Below are positions 25,716-36,840 of a stretch of 64,000 bases of DNA, piece after piece. The notes under the pieces were generated by a model. It did no database searches and was not told the DNA's origin. It saw nothing but the letters and a program-made list of their open reading frames with translations. Positions within the stretch are counted from its first letter, which is position 1; every line of letters begins with the position of its first letter. Source of the stretch: Fictibacillus phosphorivorans (lineage in GTDB: Bacteria; Bacillota; Bacilli; Bacillales; Fictibacillaceae); assembly GCF_001619875.1 (NCBI RefSeq), contig NZ_LRFC01000001.1, positions 248,001 to 312,000 of the forward strand, written 5' to 3'. Both the position numbers and the translations under genes were made by a program.

Positions 25716-25774
25716 TTGACTGAGTGGTCATAAACGGTATATACTAACTTTTGTTGTTAATGACTAGTCGGTCA
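25716..25774 (+). promoter_or_regulatory. Promoter with two TetR-type operators
   Basis: TTGACT (25716-25721), an 18-base spacer and TATACT (25740-25745) form a promoter. TGACTGAGTGGTCA (25717-25730) overlaps the -35, and TGACTAGTCGGTCA (25761-25774) lies after the start site. The TGAC-N6-GTCA form is typical of TetR/QacR-like operators. No tetR gene is found nearby. Confidence 0.65.
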
Positions 25775-25798
25775 AATGGGTGAAAAATAAAAAAGAAA

Positions 25799-25966
25799 AA
25801 GCAAGTAGAGATTGATCGCAAGTCACTGCCATGGACAGAAAAAGAAGTCATTGAAGGTAAAATGAAATAATTACTTAATAAAATGAAAGATTTACTTCAT
25901 CAAGAATCAATACCCGAAGAAAGTAAAGAGGATTATCATCAAGTTATTGATTTCATCTCGCTTTAA
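25799..25966 (+). pseudogene. Remnant of a small gene upstream of the MFS pump
   Basis: One frame reads QVEIDRKSLPWTEKEVIEGK, then MK, a stop (TAA 25868-25870), then LLNKMKDLLHQESIPEESKE and DYHQVIDFISL, then a final stop. Codon content and composition look protein-like on both sides of the single internal stop, and no start with a ribosome binding site precedes it. It may be a decayed gene of the original promoter. The rest of the 472-base gap 25633-26104 holds the promoter and the MFS ribosome site. Confidence 0.4.
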
Positions 25967-27718
<1,752 letters not shown>

Positions 27719-27724
27719 TAGGAA

Positions 27725-27760
27725 AAAGAGCTGATCTGCGTTGATCAGCTCTTTTATTAT
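27725..27760. terminator. Strong terminator after the MFS gene
   Basis: Perfect 12 bp stem AAAGAGCTGATC / GATCAGCTCTTT (27725-27736 with 27743-27754), six-base loop, then TTATTAT. Confidence 0.85.
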
Positions 27761-27770
27761 GAATCGTAAT

Positions 27771-27870
27771 TTTCCGTGATTGTGGTTGCTTTTTCCGTGA
27801 TTAGGATCATTTTTTCCGTGATCGAAGCCACTTTTTCCGTGATTCACTTCGAATTGCACGTGATCAGCTC
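27771..27870. repeat. Array of 21 bp units, core TTTCCGTGAT
   Basis: Units start at 27771, 27792, 27813 and 27834, exactly 21 bases apart with an invariant TTTCCGTGAT. A degenerate fifth (TGCACGTGAT) starts at 27855. It lies between the convergent MFS and cysteine-desulfidase-like genes. The array at 59503 uses the same core. Confidence 0.85.
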
Positions 27871-27894
27871 AATCGACGAGCATTTTCCAACGAT

Positions 27895-29181
27895 TTAGAC
27901 GGTGCGCTTCTTATTCACCATCATATCCAACAACACAGAGTCAGTTGTCGTAGACGTTTCATTCCCAAGTCGGCAGAAATTTTCAATCGTCTGCTCTACA
28001 TCTTCTTCAATAAAACCGTTTGTTGAGGGGATACATAATCCGTTTGACGCTAGGATTGCAGATTGAACAGCAGCACTCGAACACGTCGCCACCTTCATGG
28101 CACATCCTGCCTTCGCTCCGTCACAAACCATTCCGCTCACATTGCCTAGCGTGTTTTGGATTGCGGCTTTCATTTTATCCAGGTTATCACTCAGTAAATA
28201 GGTAATGGCAGCAGATGCACTCGCACCCGCAACGGTCACACCGCATAAGGCGGACAATCGTCCGAATTTTGACTTCATATAGATCGAGAGAAGATGACTT
28301 AACGTCACAGCGCGCAGCATTTTTTCTTCTGTTGCACCTAACTTTTCAGCTGCTGCGACAACTGGCATCGTAACAGCGATCCCTTGATTTCCACTGCCGG
28401 AGTTGGCCATTACGGGCATCGTTGAGCCAGCCATTCTCGCGTCAGAACCTGCAGCGGACAGTGCCATGCTATAAGTGGCAAGGTCATCGGAGAGAAGGCC
28501 TTTTTTTGTTTGATCGTACAGCGTCTTTCCAACTTGTAAACCGTAGTCATTGGAAAGTCCTTCTTTACAGATTGCAGTGTTTAACTCAACACTTTTTTTA
28601 ACAAGATCCAATCGTTGGATCGGGACGTCTGTAATAAAGGAATAAAGGTCGTCAATAGTTAGCTTAGGGAACGGGTCTTTTCCTGCTGATGAAGATGGGC
28701 TTTGTTTTAATTCATCTACTAATACCTGACCATTATGAGAAATGTAGCTTACATTCGTATGATCACCAGAGATGACAACAATCGCTTCCTCTGATTCAGA
28801 CTTCACTTCAACTTCTATATATAATTTTTCAGGGCCATCCGTCGTTTTAACCGACACCATACCCTTAGTGACAAGGGCTATTGCTTCATCTTCGTCGCTG
28901 TTCGTCACGCCTTCTAGTACGCGTAACTTTTTTGCCGGGTCACCAGCAATCGTGCCAAGAGCGGCTGTAAAATCAATACCTGTATGATTCATACCGGGAA
29001 TTCCTACAGATAAAGCATTTTTGATGACATTTCCACTCGCTTTAACAGAGATGGCTGTTACTTGGCCCTCAACGTATTTTTTAGCTGTTGCAGAAGCAAG
29101 GGCAATCGCAACAGGTTCTGTACAGCCTAGCGCCACAACGAGTTCTTTTTCTAAAAGGTCATATATCATTTCCGTTGTCAT
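27895..29181 (-). CDS. L-cysteine desulfidase-like protein (UPF0597/CyuA family)
   Basis: 428 residues from the ATG at 29181 (GGAG 8 bases upstream; an ATG at 29205 is less well placed). Seen: ALGCTEPVAIALA near the N-terminus, MANSGSGNQGIAVTMPVVAA in the middle, and GMVCDGAKAGCAMKVATCSS near the C-terminus, whose Cys with the N-terminal Cys match the [4Fe-4S] ligands of the L-cysteine desulfidase/serine dehydratase-alpha group. E. coli CyuA (436 residues) is the best-known member. Likely role: breakdown of cysteine to pyruvate, ammonia and sulfide in the cytoplasm. No cysteine transporter is adjacent. Confidence 0.82.
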   Translation of the reverse strand: MTTEMIYDLLEKELVVALGCTEPVAIALASATAKKYVEGQVTAISVKASGNVIKNALSVGIPGMNHTGIDFTAALGTIAGDPAKKLRVLEGVTNSDEDEAIALVTKGMVSVKTTDGPEKLYIEVEVKSESEEAIVVISGDHTNVSYISHNGQVLVDELKQSPSSSAGKDPFPKLTIDDLYSFITDVPIQRLDLVKKSVELNTAICKEGLSNDYGLQVGKTLYDQTKKGLLSDDLATYSMALSAAGSDARMAGSTMPVMANSGSGNQGIAVTMPVVAAAEKLGATEEKMLRAVTLSHLLSIYMKSKFGRLSALCGVTVAGASASAAITYLLSDNLDKMKAAIQNTLGNVSGMVCDGAKAGCAMKVATCSSAAVQSAILASNGLCIPSTNGFIEEDVEQTIENFCRLGNETSTTTDSVLLDMMVNKKRTV

Positions 29182-29566
29182 GATTTCATCTCCATCCCCA
29201 TTCATCTCTTTCTTAAGAATAACGGTTTGTTCACCTGAAAAGAAGAGGAAAGTCTTATCAATTTTATTTTCTCTAACTGAGAAATCAGGACAGGGATACA
29301 GGTAATTAGGCGCTAATTTAATGAAAAATATAAAAGAGAAACAAATCTTTTTTCCTAGTCCAATGAAAACAAGCTTTAGATATCAGACAAAAGAACAAAG
29401 ACAATTCATTAATCTGACAAGGATTGCTTTTAAAATCCTTTTGATATAAAGGTATAGTGGGAGAAAAGGAACTTTTTAGAAAATCTGTACGAAATCACTA
29501 GTCACCAACATAAATTATAATTATTATAAATAAGTACCATCTAACACCTTTGCAAGGAGTTTTAAT
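29182..29566. other. Intergenic gap between divergent genes
   Basis: AT-rich DNA between the desulfidase-like gene and the diguanylate cyclase operon. I see an AAGGAG ribosome site just before 29567 and an AT-rich imperfect palindrome near 29515-29530. There is no convincing promoter pair, repeat or gene. Confidence 0.5.
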
Positions 29567-31171
29567 ATGGATTCTAAATTAACAAAATATCAGTTAATGC
29601 TTGAAAAAAAAATTAACCAACAGATAAACGAATGGAAACAGTCGGAAAGCATTGTGACAAACAAGGAACTTTATCAATTTTTGCATACGATTACAGGAAC
29701 AGCTGGTACAATTTCTCTTCACGAGATTTCGAACGAAGCAGCAAAATTGATGAAGACGCTGAATGAAGCAGATCAAAAAAGTTGGAGCTCTGAAGATGCT
29801 ATTAACTTTTTACATCCTGTTACAAAATTGTTTGCTTCGAGTCAGGTTTCACATGTTCCCAATGAATATATTCAGCTTGCAGAACAAAATAAGCCTCTTC
29901 TTTTATTTGTTGATCAAGATATTCCTTATCTGATTTATAGCAAAGAAAAGTTAGAGAAAAATGGCTGGGCAGTTGTGGTTTCACCGACCATTGAAAAAGC
30001 CTTAACCATGTTTTATGACTTACATCCAGATTGTATGATTGTGAGTAATTCCGCTGAGCTTGGTGGATATGAACTGATCAGACAAGTGAGAGAAACACTT
30101 GCACATGAGTTAATACCAGTGGTCGTCACCAGCTCGTCAACGGATAAGGATCAGCGTATCGAAGCATTTACACGTGGTGCGGATGATTTTATGGAAAAAA
30201 CATTGGAATGGGATGAGTTCATTGCAAGAATTGAGCGGCAGTTAAAAAGAAGTAAGAGCGTAAAAGATTCTCTTTTGAAAGATGAGCTGACAAAAGTTTA
30301 TAATCGGAAATTTCTTAACGATGTGTACCAGAGGCTCTCTTCGGAACATACGAGGCATAAAAAAAGTTTTTCGCTCATCATGATTGATATTGATTTTTTC
30401 AAGAAAATCAATGATACATATGGTCATACTGCGGGTGATCACGTGTTGGTAAAATTTGCGGATTTTATGCGTTCAAATCTACGGGGTCAAGATGTGGTTA
30501 TTCGGTACGGTGGTGAAGAATTTCTTGTCCTCATGCCTTATACGAAACGTAATGAAGCAAAAGAAACAGCCAGCCGTTTGTTAGAAAAGTTAAGTCAGAA
30601 CGTCTTTGCCTATAATGAGCATTCATTCTTCGTATCGTTTTCTGCAGGTGTCTATGAAGTGAAGAGCCCCATTCCTTTAGCGGAAGCGGTAAGAACAGCT
30701 GACAGCGCTTTGTATATAGCAAAAGAAAGCGGCAGAGGCAGGGTAGAATCCGCGATTGTACAAACTGAGAAAAAACGCCGGCTTAAAGTTGCAGTCATTG
30801 ATGATTCGGAAGTCATTCGTAAAATGCTGGAAAGTTTCTTCAAAGAGCTAGAAGTAGAGAAGTATGAACTTGAGATCCATGCGTATCAAGATGGCGTGTC
30901 ATTCTTTGAAGATGACTGGCATCATACGAACGATGAATACTTGATCATACTCGATGGTGTTCTTCCGAAGATGGATGGTATTGAGATTCTAACCAAGCTC
31001 CGTCAATATCCCGACAGCAGCCGATACACGATTCTCATGCTTACTGCACGAAAGGCAGAAGGAGATATCGTACGTGCACTGAACCTAGGGGCAGACGATT
31101 ATTTAACAAAACCTTTCAGTATTCGTGAACTTGAAGCGCGCGTTAAAGTCTTAGTGCAGAGGGTAAAATAA
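29567..31171 (+). CDS. Hpt-REC-GGDEF-REC diguanylate cyclase
   Basis: 534 residues, soluble. Domains in order: an Hpt-like bundle (FLHTITGTAGTI, His about 43); a receiver at about 107-225 whose phosphate-accepting region reads CMIVSNSAELGG, so the Asp seems lost; a GGDEF domain at about 230-400 with an intact active site RYGGEEFLVL and an inhibitory RxxD (RGQD) five residues before it; and an intact receiver at about 407-530 (VAVIDDSE, ILDGVLPKMDG, LTKPFS). It should make c-di-GMP under phosphorelay control and product inhibition. First gene of a six-gene operon; it shares one base with the next. Confidence 0.87.
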   Translation: MDSKLTKYQLMLEKKINQQINEWKQSESIVTNKELYQFLHTITGTAGTISLHEISNEAAKLMKTLNEADQKSWSSEDAINFLHPVTKLFASSQVSHVPNEYIQLAEQNKPLLLFVDQDIPYLIYSKEKLEKNGWAVVVSPTIEKALTMFYDLHPDCMIVSNSAELGGYELIRQVRETLAHELIPVVVTSSSTDKDQRIEAFTRGADDFMEKTLEWDEFIARIERQLKRSKSVKDSLLKDELTKVYNRKFLNDVYQRLSSEHTRHKKSFSLIMIDIDFFKKINDTYGHTAGDHVLVKFADFMRSNLRGQDVVIRYGGEEFLVLMPYTKRNEAKETASRLLEKLSQNVFAYNEHSFFVSFSAGVYEVKSPIPLAEAVRTADSALYIAKESGRGRVESAIVQTEKKRRLKVAVIDDSEVIRKMLESFFKELEVEKYELEIHAYQDGVSFFEDDWHHTNDEYLIILDGVLPKMDGIEILTKLRQYPDSSRYTILMLTARKAEGDIVRALNLGADDYLTKPFSIRELEARVKVLVQRVK

Positions 31172-32223
31172 TGCTTTCACAGGAAATTGTGCTCTTAGTC
31201 TGGATTGCGCTCGTTCTATTAAGTGCTCTAACCGGTATGTTTTTATATTTAGTGATTAAAAAGGCACTCGAGATGTCTCAGGAAAAAAAGATCAAACATT
31301 ACATGGAGCAAATTCATCAAGCTGTTTATGCCTATTTATATCAAGAACAGAATTCTCGTCACCTTTTGCCAGATTCGAGTATTAAATATTTCGCGATTGA
31401 GCGTCTTTTAACAGAATACTCATCAGTGATTGAAGGTGAAGGCAAAGCGCGTATCTCACAACTGGCAGATGAACTTTTTCACGACCGATACAAAACGTTT
31501 CTGCAACAAAAAAAATGGAGCAGCAGAATGAACGTGTTATATAAAATTGATGGCTTCAGAATGAAATCGTTATCTGAAGTGCTTAGGGAAATGTTGATGG
31601 ATGAAAAAACATCAAAAGAAGAAAAGCTGATCATCTTTCGGTGTTTGTCTACCAATCAAGATGAGGCGTTATCTGAGCTGTTCCAATCTGAACCTGTCCC
31701 ATTATCAGTACTCGAATACAGAAGTATTTTGAATCGTATGGATGAAAAGACGTTTATCAAGATCACCGATGATTATTCGTTGTATCCTTATCCATTGAAG
31801 CTTGCCATCATAGATATGATCGGCATTCAGAAGAAACTAGACTATGTTCAGTTCTTAGAGGATCAGTTGAGTGATGAAAATTTTGAGATCCGAATCCGCT
31901 CCATGAAGGCGATTGGTGAAGTCGGGTACTTGTCAGATTCAGAAGTGGTGAAACGGTTCGCCCGGTCTGATCAATGGGAAGAGCGATTGATGGCAGCGAA
32001 AGTGATCGGCAAGACGCGAGTTGTAAACGGTCTTGATGTACTGGATACGCTTATAAAAGATTCATCTTGGATGGTACGTGCTCAAGCGGCAAGAGCATTT
32101 TTAAGTTATTCCGATGGACTTGAACGACTATATGATATTCGCTTTACGAGTGATGATCCGTTTGCCCGTGATATGGCATCTGAATGGATTGAGAGAGGAA
32201 TTGAAGATGGTTACAGTTATTAG
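31171..32223 (+). CDS. Membrane-anchored HEAT-repeat protein
   Basis: 350 residues. One N-terminal membrane helix (VLLVWIALVLLSALTGMFLY), then a helical cytoplasmic region ending in HEAT-type repeats at about 225-345 (FEIRIRSMKAIGEVGYLSDS, EERLMAAKVIGKT, SWMVRAQAARAFLSY). Such repeats bind partner proteins. Its ATG overlaps the cyclase stop, and its 3' end overlaps the glycosyltransferase start by 17 bases. A scaffold or regulator linking cyclase and synthase is the natural guess, not shown by sequence. Confidence 0.75.
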   Translation: MLSQEIVLLVWIALVLLSALTGMFLYLVIKKALEMSQEKKIKHYMEQIHQAVYAYLYQEQNSRHLLPDSSIKYFAIERLLTEYSSVIEGEGKARISQLADELFHDRYKTFLQQKKWSSRMNVLYKIDGFRMKSLSEVLREMLMDEKTSKEEKLIIFRCLSTNQDEALSELFQSEPVPLSVLEYRSILNRMDEKTFIKITDDYSLYPYPLKLAIIDMIGIQKKLDYVQFLEDQLSDENFEIRIRSMKAIGEVGYLSDSEVVKRFARSDQWEERLMAAKVIGKTRVVNGLDVLDTLIKDSSWMVRAQAARAFLSYSDGLERLYDIRFTSDDPFARDMASEWIERGIEDGYSY

Positions 32224-33640
32224 TCAGTTATGGCTCGAACTTCTTTGGGTTTTTGGCTGGTTTATTTTGTTTTATATGTCAGGTGTCGTTCTCTTTTATG
32301 GTTTACTTTTTGTTCTCGCGGCTTTTCAGCTGAAACGCGAGGAGAAGATCGACTCATTCGAGAGATATGAAGATTACATGGATGCGAGCTATACGAAGCC
32401 CGTATCTATTATTGTACCTGCTTATAACGAGGAACTTGGGATCAAAGGAAGTGTCCGTTCGCTGTTGAGCATTAACTACCCAGAGTTTGAAGTGATCATT
32501 GTAAATGATGGTTCCAAAGACCAAACCGTTGCAACGGTTATTGAACACTTTCAGATGAAAAGAGTTAAGAAAGCCATTCAGACAAGGCTGGAAACGAATA
32601 CGATAAAAGGAGTCTATCAATCCGTCATCTATCCGAATCTCTGGCTGGTAGATAAAATGAATGGCGGAAAAGCGGATGCACTGAACGCGGGTCTTAATGT
32701 CTCGAACTACCCTTATTTTTGTTCCCTGGATGGAGATTCTGTACTTGAACGTGATGCTTTTCTAAAAGTGATGAAACCGATAATTGATTCAGATGAAACA
32801 GTGATAGCGTCTGGCGGAAGCATTCGAATCGCAAACGGATGTGATATTCATGAAGGACAAGTGGAGAGCATCGGTTTGTCCAAAAATCCAATTGTGATCA
32901 TGCAAGTTATTGAATATTTGAGAGCTTTCTTGATGGGACGAATCGGACTCAGCCGGTATAACTGGCTTTTAATTATCTCTGGTGCGTTTGGTGTGTTTTC
33001 AAAAAGATGGGTAATTGAAGCAGGCGGTTATAAACGGGATACGGTCGGAGAAGACATGGAGCTAGTCGTTCGTCTGCAGAAACTGATCAAAGATAAAAAA
33101 GAAAATAAAAAAATCGTTTATGTGCCAGATCCAGTCTGCTGGACAGAGGCTCCAGAAGAACTGAAGTATTTGCACAGACAGAGAAACCGCTGGCATAGAG
33201 GGTTGTTCGATAGTCTTTGGATTCATAAGAAAATGCTTTTTAACCCTAAATACGGTTCGATCGGAATGGTATCTCTTCCTTATTTTTGGCTGATTGAACT
33301 TGCTGGCCCTGTTGTAGAACTATGCGGCTACCTGTTTGTCATTCTCTCCTTTTTCCTAGGAGGAATCTACATTGAAATGGCTTTGCTATTTTTCCTGTTA
33401 TCCGTAATGATCGGGTCACTTTCATCGATGGGAGCAGTCATTTTAGAAGAGTGGAGTCTAAGAAAATATCCGAAGATTTCAGACATTGTAAAATTGTTCG
33501 GCTACTCTTTGACGGAAACACTTTGGTATCGTCCATTAACTGTCGTTTGGCGCTGCCAGGGATTGGTTCAGGCAATCAGAGGTAAGAAGTCTTGGGGAGA
33601 AATGAAGCGAAAAGGGATATCCGGGGGAATTTCACAATGA
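32207..33640 (+). CDS. Processive family-2 glycosyltransferase (BcsA/NfrB-like)
   Basis: 477 residues from the ATG at 32207 (GAGAGGA site upstream); longer readings lack a site. One helix N-terminal of the catalytic domain and about four after it. GT-A motifs are complete: VSIIVPAYNE, VNDGSKD, the metal motif SLDGDS, the base region VGEDMEL and the processivity motif HRQRNRWHRG. It should polymerise and export a membrane-spanning polysaccharide. No PilZ domain is present, unlike cellulose synthase BcsA, so c-di-GMP sensing must lie elsewhere. The TGA overlaps the next ATG (ATGA). Confidence 0.88.
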   Translation: MVTVISQLWLELLWVFGWFILFYMSGVVLFYGLLFVLAAFQLKREEKIDSFERYEDYMDASYTKPVSIIVPAYNEELGIKGSVRSLLSINYPEFEVIIVNDGSKDQTVATVIEHFQMKRVKKAIQTRLETNTIKGVYQSVIYPNLWLVDKMNGGKADALNAGLNVSNYPYFCSLDGDSVLERDAFLKVMKPIIDSDETVIASGGSIRIANGCDIHEGQVESIGLSKNPIVIMQVIEYLRAFLMGRIGLSRYNWLLIISGAFGVFSKRWVIEAGGYKRDTVGEDMELVVRLQKLIKDKKENKKIVYVPDPVCWTEAPEELKYLHRQRNRWHRGLFDSLWIHKKMLFNPKYGSIGMVSLPYFWLIELAGPVVELCGYLFVILSFFLGGIYIEMALLFFLLSVMIGSLSSMGAVILEEWSLRKYPKISDIVKLFGYSLTETLWYRPLTVVWRCQGLVQAIRGKKSWGEMKRKGISGGISQ

Positions 33641-36600
33641 ATACACTGCAGAAATCAAGGAAACGTTTCTTTTTGCTTTTTATTTTTCTCGTTATCGCAC
33701 TCCTTACTTCGCCGTTTTGGGTGTGGTGGCTGAAACAAGAAAAGGAACTGAACGTTGCCATCGTGGATAAAACCGTAAAAGAAGAGACGTACCGTGAGCA
33801 TAGCGGATTAGTTTGGGCGCTAAACCATATGAAGATTCAGAATAAAAACGGTGAAGCGTACGAAGAGAGAAAACATTTTAGCCGCTCTGTACCACAGTTT
33901 CATAAGGATAAGATGCCTAAGGTCCTTTATCTAGCAGATAGCTATGGCGTGGAACGAATCAATCATGAGAATAAACCAAGTGTAGAAGGCGGTTTGACAA
34001 ATGAGGAAGTCGAGAACATCAGACATGCTGTTATGTCAGGGAAAACAAACCTCATCGCCGAATTTAACACATTCGCGAGTCCGACAGGAAAAGAAGCTCG
34101 TGAAGGCATATCTGAGCTGTTAAACGTAGAATGGTCCGGCTGGATCGGCAGATATTTCTCAGATCTAAACGGCAAAGAAGTTCCTCCTTGGGTGAAAAAG
34201 AACTATGTAGAACGGTATGGTGAGTGGACGTTTAAAGATGGCGGCATGCTGTTCGTTCATGAAAAAGGGAAGATGGTTGTTTTAGAAGATCGTGATATGA
34301 AGAAAAAAGGGGCAACGTTCTCTTTTACAGATGAAGGGGAAAAAACGTACGGATTAGAGGCTTCTGTTCCTTATCATTATTGGTTCGATATCGTTAAACC
34401 ATTTTCTGAAAAAGAAGTCATGGCACAGTACGAACTGAAATTAACCGACTCTGGCAAACAAAAGGTTCAAAAACATCAGATTCCTACCGTGTTCCCAGCA
34501 ATCATTCATCATCAGAATGCTGCTTATCAAGCGACTTACTTTGCTGGAGATTATGCGGACCAAGCTGAACTTCCAGAACTGTATCAATCGTGGGGAATCA
34601 GCTGGATCAAACAAAAGTTTGCGCTCGATGACGGCCAGGGAAGTACGTTCTATTGGAAAGTGTATTTGCCTTTAATGAAGTCGATCTTACAGAATGACCG
34701 ACCTGCAAGTGGACCAAAGCAAAGCGGTGTTGAGGTTGAAGAAAAGAATGACATTAAGATCAACGCAAGAGCAGAAGGGAATTATCTTCAAGTTCTTCAA
34801 AATGGAAAATGGGAAGACATGCTGATCAAAGGGGTGAACATGGGAATTGCCAAACCTGGCAGTTTCCCAGGAGAGACAGCAATCTCTAAGAGTGAATACT
34901 TCCGGTGGTTCAAACGGATTGGTGAGATGAACGCGAATGCTATCCGAGTTTATACGATCCACCCCCCAGGCTTTTACGAGGCGTTTTATGAATACAACAA
35001 GATCGCCAAAAAACCATTGTTCCTTTTTCATGGGGTGTGGGTAAACGAAGATCAGTTAATAGCTAAACAAGACGTTTATGCACCTGAAGTTTCCGAAGCG
35101 TTTCAGAATGAAATCAAGAATGTGGTGGATATTGTGAACGGCAACGCCACGATTCCAAAAGTACCAGGACATGCTGGCGGTGAATATCGAAACAACATCT
35201 CACAATATGTACTAGGATATATTCTTGGAGTGGAGTGGGACCCGGAAGTCGTCGTTTCCACCAATAAGAAACATCAAGGAAAAAACAATTATTCAGGAGA
35301 CTATTTTTCAAGTGTTGACGCTTCTCCATTTGAGAGCTGGCTCGCCTCTATGCTGGATTATACGACGAAGTATGAGACGGATACGTATAACTGGCAGCAC
35401 GCGGTGAGTCATGTGAACTGGGTAACGACAGATACACTAAAGCATCCTGCCGAACCTTTTGGAAAGGAAGATAGGGTATCAGTCGATCCAAACGCCATCA
35501 AGCCTCAAGGATCGTTTAAATCGGGTTATTTTGCGTCTTATCACGTTTATCCGTATTATCCTGACTTTTTAAACTATGAGAAAAAGTATCTGGACTATGT
35601 GGATCAGCGTGGAAAGAAAAACAACTATGCGGGTTATCTGAACGATTTAAGAAACGTACATGAGATGCCAGTCGTTGTTGCAGAATTTGGTGTACCAAGT
35701 TCGAGAGGGATCACACATGAGAACGCATTCGGATGGGATCAAGGCCACCATTCAGAAAAAGAGCAGGGTACGATGGATGCAATGTTGTTTGAAGACATCG
35801 TGGAGGAGAAGATGGCAGGAGGTATGGTATTTACATGGCAGGACGAGTGGTTTAAGCGTACATGGAACACGATGGACTTTGATAATCCAGACAGACGTCC
35901 GTTTTGGTCAAACGCTCAAACGAACGAACAACAATTTGGACTGCTATCCTTTGACCCGGAGTCTCCCATTAAGGCAGACGGAGAGGTTGGGGACTGGGTA
36001 AGTATAGCGCCATACCAAAGCTCTTCTAAGAATAAAGATTTAAAGTCTTTATATGTAACGAGTGACAACCGATATGTATATATGCGGATTGATTATAACA
36101 AAAAGATAGATTTAGAGAATTTAAATACGACCATTTTAGTAGATACAATTTCTGAGCAAGGACAGCTGTCATCACCAGATCGGTTAGTCAAAATGGATGC
36201 TGGCGCTGAATTTGCGATTAATCTTGTAAATACGAAGAAATCTAGGATACTCGTTGATAGTTATTACGATGCGAACTATTACTTATACGGGCATGAGCTT
36301 CAAATGATCGAACAGAAAGATTATGCGAGCAAGAAAAACAACGGAATCTATCACCCGATCACAATGGTTTTAAACAAAGAGCTTACGATTCCAAGTACGA
36401 AGCAAGTGATACCGTTTCAGTCGTTTGAAACAGGAAAACTGCATTTCGGAAACGGAAACCCAGCTTCTGAAAACTATGATTCTCTTACAGACGTATCTGT
36501 GAATGAAAAAGAAGGGATCGTAGAGCTTCGGATACCATGGCTTCTTCTCAACGTAAAAGATCCTAGTCTTCATGAAGTGATGGGAGACATGTGGAGTGGA

Positions 36601-36837
36601 AAGTTAAAGGGCAGCAAAAAAACGGATGGTTTTGCGATTGCAACATTCACGTACAACGAGGATGGAAAGAAGGTTGTTGACTCTCTGCCAATCGCAAAAG
36701 AGGGTGTCATTCCGCTTTCAGATACAAAGAAATATCGGTGGGATGAATGGAACGAACCACTCTATCAGGAAAGGCTGAAACAGTCTTATTATGAAATGCA
36801 AAAAACGTATGAAAAAGTGAAGAGATCGGAGGAATAA
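33637..36837 (+). CDS. Giant membrane-anchored glycoside hydrolase-like protein
   Basis: 1066 residues from the ATG at 33637 (GGGGGAA site, ATGA overlap with the glycosyltransferase). An N-terminal membrane helix (FFLLFIFLVIALLTSPFWVW) places the rest outside. Residues about 35-390 are of unknown fold. About 400-760 look like a TIM-barrel of the GH2/GH5 kind (LIKGVNMGIAKPGSFPG, MNANAIRVYTIHPPGFYEAF, PVVVAEFGVPSS with a candidate catalytic Glu, GGMVFTWQDEWFK). About 790-1030 look like a carbohydrate-binding beta-sandwich (DGEVGDWVSIAPYQ). It probably trims or releases the polymer made by the neighbouring synthase. The N-terminal part may be new. Confidence 0.72.
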   Translation: MNTLQKSRKRFFLLFIFLVIALLTSPFWVWWLKQEKELNVAIVDKTVKEETYREHSGLVWALNHMKIQNKNGEAYEERKHFSRSVPQFHKDKMPKVLYLADSYGVERINHENKPSVEGGLTNEEVENIRHAVMSGKTNLIAEFNTFASPTGKEAREGISELLNVEWSGWIGRYFSDLNGKEVPPWVKKNYVERYGEWTFKDGGMLFVHEKGKMVVLEDRDMKKKGATFSFTDEGEKTYGLEASVPYHYWFDIVKPFSEKEVMAQYELKLTDSGKQKVQKHQIPTVFPAIIHHQNAAYQATYFAGDYADQAELPELYQSWGISWIKQKFALDDGQGSTFYWKVYLPLMKSILQNDRPASGPKQSGVEVEEKNDIKINARAEGNYLQVLQNGKWEDMLIKGVNMGIAKPGSFPGETAISKSEYFRWFKRIGEMNANAIRVYTIHPPGFYEAFYEYNKIAKKPLFLFHGVWVNEDQLIAKQDVYAPEVSEAFQNEIKNVVDIVNGNATIPKVPGHAGGEYRNNISQYVLGYILGVEWDPEVVVSTNKKHQGKNNYSGDYFSSVDASPFESWLASMLDYTTKYETDTYNWQHAVSHVNWVTTDTLKHPAEPFGKEDRVSVDPNAIKPQGSFKSGYFASYHVYPYYPDFLNYEKKYLDYVDQRGKKNNYAGYLNDLRNVHEMPVVVAEFGVPSSRGITHENAFGWDQGHHSEKEQGTMDAMLFEDIVEEKMAGGMVFTWQDEWFKRTWNTMDFDNPDRRPFWSNAQTNEQQFGLLSFDPESPIKADGEVGDWVSIAPYQSSSKNKDLKSLYVTSDNRYVYMRIDYNKKIDLENLNTTILVDTISEQGQLSSPDRLVKMDAGAEFAINLVNTKKSRILVDSYYDANYYLYGHELQMIEQKDYASKKNNGIYHPITMVLNKELTIPSTKQVIPFQSFETGKLHFGNGNPASENYDSLTDVSVNEKEGIVELRIPWLLLNVKDPSLHEVMGDMWSGKLKGSKKTDGFAIATFTYNEDGKKVVDSLPIAKEGVIPLSDTKKYRWDEWNEPLYQERLKQSYYEMQKTYEKVKRSEE

Positions 36838-36840
36838 TCC

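Noticed and set aside
29321-29449. 42-codon ORF before the cyclase operon
   Set aside because: No ribosome binding site, AT-rich composition, no recognisable features.
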